From Streptomyces ferrugineus (lineage in GTDB: Bacteria > Actinomycetota > Actinomycetes > Streptomycetales > Streptomycetaceae): a stretch of DNA of 64,000 nucleotides. Under the pieces are notes generated by a model that worked only from the letters and a program-made list of their open reading frames with translations, was not told the origin of the DNA and did no database searches. The DNA lies in the NCBI RefSeq assembly GCF_015160855.1, contig NZ_CP063373.1, positions 3,844,001-3,908,000 of the forward strand, read 5' to 3'. A program made the position numbers and the translations under genes. Numbering within the stretch: position 1 is the stretch's first letter; every line of letters begins with the position of its first letter. Shown here one piece after another: positions 57,597 through 64,000 of the stretch.

Positions 57597-60422
57597 TCAG
57601 GGGGCGTACGTCGCCCGCTCCGCCGTGCGTACGACCGTCTGCCCGTCGGCCTGGCTGAGCAGCCCCGCGGCGACCCATGCGTTCACGGTGGACCGCACCC
57701 GTGTCACCAGCGCACCCTTGGCGGCGAAGGGCGCCCCGGCCCAGATCTCGTCCAGCAGCGTGGTGCCGTCGGACTTGGCGGGGTTGGCGACGCCGGAGTC
57801 GGTGTCGCCGAAGATCACCCTGGGTTCGGAGCGCCGGAAGTAGGCGTGCGTCGGGTCCTCGGTGCCCTCGAAGAACGGGGCGAACTCGGTGCCGTCGAGG
57901 GTGTGGTGAAGCGGCTTGCCGTTCACCGGGGTGAGCGAGGGCAGCAGGTCGCCGGACAGGCCGGCGTTGCGGTACAGGCCCAGCCGCAGGTAGCTCGTCG
58001 ACGAGTCGCGGGCGACGAGATTGACCGGGCCGTGGAACAGGGTCTGCAGCGAGGGATCGTCGATCGCCTTCTCCACGCGCAGCCGGAACGGCATGGAGAT
58101 CCGCACGGTGTCCCCGCCGCGCCACGTCCGCGACACGCTGAAGTAGCTGCCCGGCGTCGGAGTGCCGCTCACCGCGCTGCCGTTGACCGTCACCCGGAAC
58201 CCGGCGGTGGCCCACGACGGCACCCGCAGCCTGAGGGCGAAGGCCGCGCTGCCGCCGCCGATGGTGAGCGTGGTGCTCTGCTCAAGCGGGAACGTGGTGC
58301 TCTGCGTGACCGTCACGCCCTTCTCCGCCCAGTCCAGCCGGGACGGGCTGTACAGGTTGACGTACAGCGCGCCGCCGTCGGCGGCCTTGAAGTACACCGA
58401 GTCCTGGTACTTGGTGGCGCTCTCCATGCCCGTGCCCTCGCAGCAGGTCGTGCCCTGCTTGGGCGTGTAGTCGCGCACATGGCCCGGCGTCAGCCCGATG
58501 AAGTACGTGACCAGCGGCTTCTCGGCGTCCGCCCGGTCCTGCTTGGAGCCGAGGACCTGGTTGTACAGGGCCCGCTCGTAGTAGTCCATGTACTTCGGCC
58601 GCTGCTCGTGGAAGAACAGCGTCCGGCTGAGCTTCAGCATGTTGTACGCACAGCACGTCTCGGCGTCGGTGGCGCTGATCGTGCCCGCGATGACGTCCCG
58701 TGCCTTCCAGAACTCACCGGTGCTGGTGCCGCCGATGCCGTACATGCGGTGCGGCACGACCATGCCCCAGAAGTTCCGGGCGGCGTCGAGATAGCGCTGC
58801 TCGCCGGTCGCGTCGTACAGCCGCAGATAGCCGGTGAAGATCGGTATGTGCTGGTTGGCGTGCAGCCCGTCGAGGATGTCGGTGTTCGCGGCGCAGTTGT
58901 CGATGAGCCGGTCGAGGTCGAACAGCTGGGCCAGCGCGAGGTGTTCGGGCTTGCCGGTGATCGCGTGCAGATCGCAGATCGCCTCGACGATGCCGCCGAA
59001 CTCGCCGCTGGAGAACAGCCCCCACATGCGCTGCAGGGTGGCCTCGGGCAGCTTCGACAGCCGTGCGTACATCCAGTCGCACATGCCGGACGCGAGGTCG
59101 AGGGCGCGGTCGTCGTCGGTGGCGAGGTAGGCGTCCAACACGCCGCGGAGGATCTTGTGCGCGGTGTAGTACGGCGCCCAGACCTTGGTGTAGTCGCTGG
59201 TGGTCCTCGACTCCAGGTCGATGAACTGCGTCTCGGGGTACGCGGCCAGGAACCCGGGGTGGCTGGGCCCGCCCCAGGTGCGGCGCAGGGTGGCGGTGAG
59301 CCCGCGTCCGGAGGCGTCGGCGAACGTCCCGCCGGAGGTCTCGTCGAAGCCGTACGACGCCAGATCGCCGCGCCCGGCGGAGGCGTCCGCCGCCCGCCGG
59401 CCCTGCAAGTCGCCGATCTCGGCGGCGCTCAGGGCACGGGACCAGACGTTGAACTCGTCGTAGGCGCCCGCGAAGACGGGGTCGGTGGCGAAGTTGGAGC
59501 GGCCGAGCCAGTTGTTGGCGAGGGTGCCGAGGGCGGCCGGGGTGAGGGTCATCGCCGTGTTGCGGGCCACGGCCGTGCCGTTGACGTACAGCGTGCCGGT
59601 GCCGCCGGCGATGGTGACCGCGAGGTGGCTCCACTGGTTCAGCGGCAGCGGGGCGGTGCCGTCGAGGCCCTGTTCGCCGCCCGGTCCGCGGGTCGTGATG
59701 GCGAAGCGCGGCACACCGCCGGCGTTGCGGGCGGCCAGGTACAGGTACCGGGTGTTGTTGTCGCCGAAGTCGAAGACACGCGCCCAGTTGCCGTCGTGGG
59801 TGGGCTTGACCCAGGCGGACAGGGTGATCGCCGAGGCGCCCGCGAGGACGGCGGCGGGCAGATCGACGTACTGGTACGACCCGCGGACGTTCTCGGCGGC
59901 CGTGCCGAACTTCCCACCGACGCTCAGCACGGCCGGGTCCTTCCGCAGCGCCGCGCGCACCTCGGTCAGCGCCCCGACCATGGTGCGGATCCTGTCGATG
60001 AACACCTGCTCGCCGGTGCCGGCATACGCCTGCGACAGCATGGTCAGGAAGTGCCCGGTGTAGTGCCCGCGCAGATTCCCGTTGGCCTCACCGTCCAGCC
60101 CCTCCCAGCCGCCGGGCGCGACGGCGCCACCGGTGGCGAGCCCGGCGTTGGCGCGGAAGACCTGGAGCAGCCGGTTCACGTCGTAGCCGCGGGCGTGATC
60201 GAGCATCAACTGCCGTTTGTCCGCGAAGAGTCCGGGCCTGAGGGCCACGTCGTCGAGGGCGAAGGGCTGCACGGTCCAGGCGGCCGGGGCAGCGGCCGCC
60301 GCGGCCTGTGTCGCCTCAACGGCGGCCGCGGCCCGGCCGGTCGCCGGGTAGCCGATCGCGGGGGTCGCGGCGGCGAGGGCGGCGGCATGGAGAAGGGATC
60401 GTCTGGAGAGGGGCGGTGCCAT
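57597..60422 (-). CDS. Tat-exported GH127 beta-L-arabinofuranosidase with inserted LamG-like domain
   Basis: This is a 941-residue secreted glycoside hydrolase. The N-terminus has a Tat signal, SRRSLLHAAALAAAT, ending near residue 40. The GH127 fold starts at about residue 55 (FALDDVALRPGLF). A concanavalin A/LamG-like domain is inserted near residues 165-335 (AITLSAWVKPTHDGNWARVF; GAYDEFNVWSRALSAAEI), and then the catalytic barrel resumes. The zinc-cysteine site of GH127 enzymes is intact: Glu588-Thr-Cys590, Cys591 (ETCCAYNML) and Cys660-Cys661 (TTCCEGTGMES). It would release L-arabinofuranose from plant or glycoprotein glycans. GGAGGAGC precedes the ATG at 60422; an upstream in-frame start lacks a signal. 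Confidence 0.88.
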   Translation of the reverse strand: MAPPLSRRSLLHAAALAAATPAIGYPATGRAAAAVEATQAAAAAAPAAWTVQPFALDDVALRPGLFADKRQLMLDHARGYDVNRLLQVFRANAGLATGGAVAPGGWEGLDGEANGNLRGHYTGHFLTMLSQAYAGTGEQVFIDRIRTMVGALTEVRAALRKDPAVLSVGGKFGTAAENVRGSYQYVDLPAAVLAGASAITLSAWVKPTHDGNWARVFDFGDNNTRYLYLAARNAGGVPRFAITTRGPGGEQGLDGTAPLPLNQWSHLAVTIAGGTGTLYVNGTAVARNTAMTLTPAALGTLANNWLGRSNFATDPVFAGAYDEFNVWSRALSAAEIGDLQGRRAADASAGRGDLASYGFDETSGGTFADASGRGLTATLRRTWGGPSHPGFLAAYPETQFIDLESRTTSDYTKVWAPYYTAHKILRGVLDAYLATDDDRALDLASGMCDWMYARLSKLPEATLQRMWGLFSSGEFGGIVEAICDLHAITGKPEHLALAQLFDLDRLIDNCAANTDILDGLHANQHIPIFTGYLRLYDATGEQRYLDAARNFWGMVVPHRMYGIGGTSTGEFWKARDVIAGTISATDAETCCAYNMLKLSRTLFFHEQRPKYMDYYERALYNQVLGSKQDRADAEKPLVTYFIGLTPGHVRDYTPKQGTTCCEGTGMESATKYQDSVYFKAADGGALYVNLYSPSRLDWAEKGVTVTQSTTFPLEQSTTLTIGGGSAAFALRLRVPSWATAGFRVTVNGSAVSGTPTPGSYFSVSRTWRGGDTVRISMPFRLRVEKAIDDPSLQTLFHGPVNLVARDSSTSYLRLGLYRNAGLSGDLLPSLTPVNGKPLHHTLDGTEFAPFFEGTEDPTHAYFRRSEPRVIFGDTDSGVANPAKSDGTTLLDEIWAGAPFAAKGALVTRVRSTVNAWVAAGLLSQADGQTVVRTAERATYAP

Positions 60423-60447
60423 GTGGTGCTCCTCCGCATGGGGGCTT

Positions 60448-60467
60448 TTGTTCGTTATGTCGAACAA
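60448..60467. promoter_or_regulatory. Inverted-repeat operator candidate upstream of the GH127 gene
   Basis: TTGTTCG (60448-60454) and CGAACAA (60461-60467) form a perfect inverted repeat across 6 bp, 26-45 bp before the GH127 start. The TTCG...CGAA form suggests a GntR-, IclR- or LacI-type repressor. No regulator gene is next to it. Confidence 0.5.
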
Positions 60468-60547
60468 TGTGCGAGTAGTCGACCAGACGATAAGGAGGAG
60501 ACGGGTGAGGGTCAACGGGGCCGGAGCGTTTTGATCGGAGTGGACCG

Positions 60548-61120
60548 TCAACTCGTCCGGCACAGCCAGTCGTACGCCGCCCGCGCCGCGGCCGCGCCGG
60601 GGGCCGCGTCCTCCACGACCACGCAGTCGGCGGGCGCGACCCCCAGTCGGCGGGCGGCCGCCAGGAAGACGTCGGGGGCCGGCTTGCCGCGCTCGACCTC
60701 GTCGGCCGAGACGACGGTGCGCAGGCGGGCGTCCAGGCCCGTGCCGGACAGGATCGCCGTGATCGCCTCCCGTGCGGAACCCGAGGCCACCGCCATCGGG
60801 ACGCCCTCGGTCGCCAGCAGTTCCACGAACCTGCGCATCTCGGGGTACGCGCGCGTGGTGGTGCGGGCCAGTTCCAGGTAGCGGCGGTTCTTGGCGGCGA
60901 GCAGTTCGTCGACGGTGGCCCGAAGGCCGTACTCCCGCTTCCAGAGCGTGACCGTCTCCAGGGTGCTGATACCGACGTAGCGCTCGTGATCCGCCCAGGT
61001 GAAGTCGGGGACGCCGTGTTCGGCGAGGAGCCGGCGGCCCGCCTCGTAGTAGTTCGGCTCGCTGTCCACGAGTGTTCCGTCGAGATCGAAGATGACCGCA
61101 GTGCCGCCGAGACCGCTCAT
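60548..61120 (-). CDS. HAD-family phosphatase (beta-phosphoglucomutase/phosphatase-like)
   Basis: This 190-residue protein has the HAD motif I FDLDGTLVDSEPNYYEAG (nucleophile Asp11), motif II in MAVASGSAREAI, motif III Lys in ERGKPAPDVFLAAARRLG and motif IV in CVVVEDAAPGAAAARAA. The cap domain is helical. It dephosphorylates a small sugar phosphate or similar metabolite; the substrate is unknown. It is a little shorter than most family members, ending soon after motif IV. Confidence 0.9.
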   Translation of the reverse strand: MSGLGGTAVIFDLDGTLVDSEPNYYEAGRRLLAEHGVPDFTWADHERYVGISTLETVTLWKREYGLRATVDELLAAKNRRYLELARTTTRAYPEMRRFVELLATEGVPMAVASGSAREAITAILSGTGLDARLRTVVSADEVERGKPAPDVFLAAARRLGVAPADCVVVEDAAPGAAAARAAYDWLCRTS

Positions 61121-61139
61121 GGGGTCAGGATGTCAAAGG

Positions 61140-61619
61140 TCATCTCCGGACCGCGGCCCGCCCGATCGACTCCACCAGGGGCAGCAGCCGGTGCGTGACA
61201 CGCTCACGCAGGGCCATCTCGGTGCGGGTGCGGACCACGCCGGGCAGGCTGATCAGCTTCTGGATCACGTCCTCCAGGTGGGCGTTGTCGCGGGCCACCA
61301 CCCGGGTCAGCAGATCCCCGCCGCCCGTGATCGAGAAGGCCTCCACGATCTCCGGCACGGCGGCGAGCGCGTCGCCCACGTCGTCCAGATGACCCTGGGT
61401 GACCTCGATGTGCACGAACGCCAGCACCGGGTGGCCGAGGGCGGCGGGGGAGAGCGTCGGCCCCGTGCCGGTGATCACCCCGTCCCGCTCCAGCCGGTCC
61501 AGCCTGGCCTGGAGCGTGCCGCGCGCGACGCCGAGGACGCGGGCGTACTCGCGCACGCTGGTGCGGGGCTGCTCCAGCAGCAATCGCAGGATCCGGGTGT
61601 CGAGCTCGTCCACGGGCAT
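61140..61619 (-). CDS. Lrp/AsnC-family transcriptional regulator
   Basis: This 159-residue protein has an N-terminal helix-turn-helix (LDTRILRLLLEQPRTSVREY; LGVARGTLQARLDRLERDGV) and a C-terminal RAM ligand-binding domain (VLAFVHIEVTQGHLDDVGDA; FSITGGGDLLTRVVARDNAH). Lrp-type regulators respond to amino acids or related acids and form octamers. It is divergent from the FUSC gene, with about 200 bp between them. A target in that gap or elsewhere is possible. Confidence 0.92.
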   Translation of the reverse strand: MPVDELDTRILRLLLEQPRTSVREYARVLGVARGTLQARLDRLERDGVITGTGPTLSPAALGHPVLAFVHIEVTQGHLDDVGDALAAVPEIVEAFSITGGGDLLTRVVARDNAHLEDVIQKLISLPGVVRTRTEMALRERVTHRLLPLVESIGRAAVRR

Positions 61620-61815
61620 GGTGTCCCGGCCTTTCTCCGCGTGTGGTCCGTTGGCTCGTCGATGGACGTCCGAGGACCGTTATGTCTGTGCCAATGGCCC
61701 AGCGTATTCGAGAGCACTTGAGCCAGTCTCCTCGGTGATGCTGCAATGGGGCGGTCGATGGCGCTGCGGAACCCCGCGGCGCCTTTTTCATGCCGGTTTT
61801 CCAAAGGGGCGGTGA

Positions 61816-63309
61816 GTGGTGCTGAAGAGGGTGTTCGTGGCGCCGGACCCGGGGCGGGCGCGGCTGCGCTTCGCCGTGCGGGCCGTGCTCGGCATCGGGC
61901 TCGCGGTGGTGGTGTGCGCGCTGGCCGGACACTCCCTGGTCGGTGCCGTCACCGGCGGGCTCGCCGCGCTGCTCGCCCTGTTCACGGTCACCGACGCCAC
62001 GGTCCGCGGACAGGCGGTCACCACCGCGCTGCTACCCCTCGTCGGCCTGCCCGTCCTCGCGGCGGCGGCCGGGCTGCACGACCACCCGGTCGCCCGCGAC
62101 CTCACCTTCCTCGCCGTCGTCGGCGCCGGCGTCTACGCCCGCCGCTGGGGGCCGCGCGGGCACAGCCTCGGCGTGTTCGCGTTCATGACCTTCTTCGTGG
62201 CGCAGTTCCTCCAGGCGACCCCGCGGCAGCTTCCCGAGCTCTACGCCGCCGTACTGCTGTCCCTGCTCACCGCCGCCGCGGTGCGGTTCGGGCTCTGGTG
62301 CTACGAGCGCCGGATGCCCCCGGCCCCCGTACCCGCGGCGCCGGGCGGCAGTGGACTGGCCCGGGTGACCACACGCCAGGCGATCCAGGCCACCGCCGGC
62401 GCGGGCTTCGCCCTCGTCGTGGGCCAGCTGGTGTCCGGGCAGCGCTGGTACTGGGCCGTCGGCGCCACCTGGTGGATCTTCGTCAACACCACCTCGCGCG
62501 GCGAGACCCTGGTCCGCGGCTTCCGCCGGGTCCTCGGCACCGTGATCGGCATCGGCCTCGGCCTGCTCGTCGCCGTCCCGCTGGAGGGCGCGGGCGTGCC
62601 GACGGCGGTGCTGCTCACCGTCTGCGTCTTCGGCATCTTCTACACGGCCGCCGTCTCGTACACCTGGATGATGCTCTGCGTCACGGTCCTGGCCGAACTG
62701 CTCTACGGCCTGCTGGGCGTCCTCGACCCCGCCCTGCTGGCGCTGCGGCTCGCCGAGACCGGTGTCGGGGCGATCGGCGCCGTCCTGGCCGTGCTGTTCG
62801 TCCTGCCCGTCACCACCCACGCCATCACCGACACCTGGATCCAGCGGGCTCTGCGCTGTGTCCACGCGGCCACCGCCGAGGCCGCCGCCCGCCTCGCCGG
62901 GGACGAGACCGCGGACCCGGCCCCCCGGGTGGCCGAACTGGAGCAGTCGCTCGCCCGGGTACGGCTCTCGCTGGCCCCGCTCGTGCACCCGCTGAACCCG
63001 ATGCCGGCCCGCAAGCGGCGCGCCCGCCACGTCCTGGCCCTGCTCGACGACTGCGCCCGGGAGATCCGCGGCCTGGTCGCCGTCGCCGCCGACCCCGAGG
63101 CCTCGCACGACGCCCGCCTGGCCGCCGCGTGCTGGCGGGTCGAGGCCGCCGTCGAGGCCCTGACCGGCGGCGCGGACATGACCGCCCCCATCGCGCAGCC
63201 CACGGCGACGGACCCCGCGCTGGCCCATCTGCACGGCCTGGAGCGAGCGCTCGTCGAACTCGCCACACCACTACGAGCACCGTCGGGCTCACCGCTCGTC
63301 GGCGCCTGA
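61816..63309 (+). CDS. FUSC-type membrane protein (aromatic acid exporter-like)
   Basis: This 497-residue inner-membrane protein has two sets of hydrophobic helices, residues about 15-150 (RFAVRAVLGIGLAVVVCALA onwards) and about 190-330 (QRWYWAVGATWWIFVNTTSR; GFRRVLGTVIGIGLGLLVAV), followed by a soluble C-terminal half. This is the FUSC family layout, related to fusaric acid and aromatic carboxylate efflux pumps. GTG starts are at 61816 or 61819, behind AAAGGGG. Its last 55 bases are duplicated downstream of the stop. Confidence 0.85.
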   Translation: MVLKRVFVAPDPGRARLRFAVRAVLGIGLAVVVCALAGHSLVGAVTGGLAALLALFTVTDATVRGQAVTTALLPLVGLPVLAAAAGLHDHPVARDLTFLAVVGAGVYARRWGPRGHSLGVFAFMTFFVAQFLQATPRQLPELYAAVLLSLLTAAAVRFGLWCYERRMPPAPVPAAPGGSGLARVTTRQAIQATAGAGFALVVGQLVSGQRWYWAVGATWWIFVNTTSRGETLVRGFRRVLGTVIGIGLGLLVAVPLEGAGVPTAVLLTVCVFGIFYTAAVSYTWMMLCVTVLAELLYGLLGVLDPALLALRLAETGVGAIGAVLAVLFVLPVTTHAITDTWIQRALRCVHAATAEAAARLAGDETADPAPRVAELEQSLARVRLSLAPLVHPLNPMPARKRRARHVLALLDDCAREIRGLVAVAADPEASHDARLAAACWRVEAAVEALTGGADMTAPIAQPTATDPALAHLHGLERALVELATPLRAPSGSPLVGA

Positions 63310-63600
63310 GGGAGCCGCGCGGCCGTTTGGTCTAGTCGGCCGGCTGGGGGGTGGGTCAGGCCGTGTGCCTGGTGACCCCGCATCGGATCCATCGGGCCGC
63401 GAGTCGAATCCATGTCCGAATTCGCCACACGCTGCGAGCGCCGTCGGGCTCGCCGCTCGTCGGCGGCTGAGGGCCTGCGCGGTACCGCCTTGAGCAGCCG
63501 GTTGGCCTTTGTCGGCCACCTGAGGGTGGAGCAGGCCGTGTGCCTGGTGACCCCGCACCCGACCCGCCGGGCCGCGAGCCGAAACCATGTCCGAACTCGC
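63256..63600. repeat. Imperfect tandem duplication of the FUSC gene 3' end and downstream DNA
   Basis: A unit beginning GAACTCGCCACAC at 63256 (inside the FUSC gene) recurs at 63418 as GAATTCGCCACAC and starts a third time at 63593 as GAACTCGCCG, giving periods of 162 and 175 bp. The copies share long stretches such as GCCGTGTGCCTGGTGACCCC (in both spacer regions) and GGGCCGCGAG. The second copy carries a 1-base deletion relative to the coding copy and has no open frame of its own. The stretch 63310-63685 otherwise holds no gene. Confidence 0.8.
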
Positions 63601-63685
63601 CGACGATCAGGCGACCTTGGTCTAGACCGATGATGATCCGCTGCTACCGTCGGCCCGGACGGCACCCGACCGGAAGGGGACAGCG

Positions 63686-64000
63686 TTGGCAGACGTCGAC
63701 AGGCGGGGGAGAAGGGCCTACATCGGGTCGTTCACGGCGGCCGGAGGTCATGGCATCACGACGGCCTCGGTGGCGGACAACGGAGCGCTGACCGTCCTGA
63801 GCGGCGTGCGCGATGTGCCCGACCCCGCGTACCTGGCCCTGTCGCCACAGGGCGACACGCTCTACGCGGTCAGCGAGACGGCCGAGGGCGCGGTGGCCGC
63901 CTACCGCGTGCACGCGGGCAAGCCGGAGCTGCTCGGATCGCCGGTCCCGGTGGGCGGCAGCGGCCCCACGCACCTGAGCCTGTTCGCGGGCCACGTCCTG
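63686..64000 (+). CDS. Lactonase-like beta-propeller protein, N-terminal fragment
   Basis: The frame starts at TTG 63686 with GGAAGGGG (63671-63678) upstream and runs off the window end after 105 codons. The sequence RAYIGSFTAAGGHGITTASV, then DPAYLALSPQGDTLYAVSET and GSGPTHLSLFAGHVL, shows the repeating blades of the 7-bladed lactonase (YbhE-type) family. Members include 6-phosphogluconolactonase and carboxy-muconate cyclases. No signal peptide is visible. The remainder lies outside the window, so a specific role cannot be given. Confidence 0.8.
   Translation, partial: MADVDRRGRRAYIGSFTAAGGHGITTASVADNGALTVLSGVRDVPDPAYLALSPQGDTLYAVSETAEGAVAAYRVHAGKPELLGSPVPVGGSGPTHLSLFAGHVL

Noticed and set aside
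61746..63335. Alternative plus-strand frame overlapping the FUSC gene
   Set aside because: It gives an Arg/Pro/Gly-rich product typical of a frame shadow; the real frame has clear membrane helices.
63412..63633. Short open frame in the duplicated region after the FUSC gene
   Set aside because: It reads the duplicated gene end out of frame and gives an Arg-rich peptide with no ribosome site.

Overview
The window is high-GC actinobacterial DNA, almost certainly a Streptomyces chromosome. The evidence is strong third-position GC bias, frequent GTG starts, many 4-bp ATGA gene overlaps, Tat and lipoprotein exports of actinobacterial type, a c-di-AMP riboswitch in front of a cell-wall hydrolase-like gene, and a Streptomyces-type extracellular contractile injection system (eCIS). 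No tRNA, rRNA, CRISPR array, insertion sequence or integrase was recognised.

Layout. 0-4.5 kb: the end of an unknown gene, a DHA2-type MFS exporter, and a small RiPP locus made of an ATP-grasp-modified precursor (tgmA), its ATP-grasp maturase (tgmB) and a cytochrome P450. 4.5-9.9 kb: a sugar or inositol-type catabolic operon (two xylose-isomerase-like proteins and a Gfo/Idh/MocA dehydrogenase), a LacI regulator and an orphan sugar-binding lipoprotein. An identical 17-bp near-palindrome lies in front of both the operon and the lipoprotein gene and is probably the LacI operator. 10.1-11.7 kb: a secreted NlpC/P60-like protein whose catalytic cysteine is replaced, behind a c-di-AMP riboswitch. 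11.8-18.3 kb: an epimerase/reductase, then a D-glucarate operon running binding protein, two permeases, kdgD and gudD.

18.3-49.0 kb is the main feature, an eCIS locus transcribed left to right. It encodes sheath, inner tube, a zinc-ribbon protein, a Pro/Ala-rich protein, a DUF4255 cap, an AAA+ ATPase, a small protein, a 2,247-residue DUF4157 protein, a probable immunity protein, tube-initiator and LysM proteins, a gpD-like hub, a gpV-like spike, a PAAR-like tip, gp25, two gpJ-type baseplate proteins, a tail/beta-helix protein, a DUF6519 protein and a PGRP-type amidase. The DUF4157 protein is the most interesting item. It joins an HExxH-bearing DUF4157 head, a long disordered charged region, a coiled-coil and helical middle, a repetitive linker and a C-terminal HNH-like nuclease tip. 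The tip and the following gene are sharply richer in A/T than their surroundings, as expected of an exchangeable toxin-immunity cassette. No separate tape-measure gene and no tail-fibre gene were seen. The 640-bp leader holds a perfect 20-bp palindrome with a third half-site.

49-52.8 kb: a complete paaABCDE operon for phenylacetyl-CoA epoxidase. 52.9-64 kb: a TerD-domain protein, a Dyp-type peroxidase, a divergent pair of a DUF5997 gene and a gene for a LysR-type ligand-binding domain without a DNA-binding domain, a Tat-exported GH127 beta-L-arabinofuranosidase carrying an inserted LamG-like domain, a HAD phosphatase, an Lrp/AsnC regulator, an FUSC-type membrane protein whose 3' end is tandemly duplicated downstream, and the start of a lactonase-like beta-propeller protein cut by the window edge.

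All assignments come from reading motifs and gene order. No database search was run.
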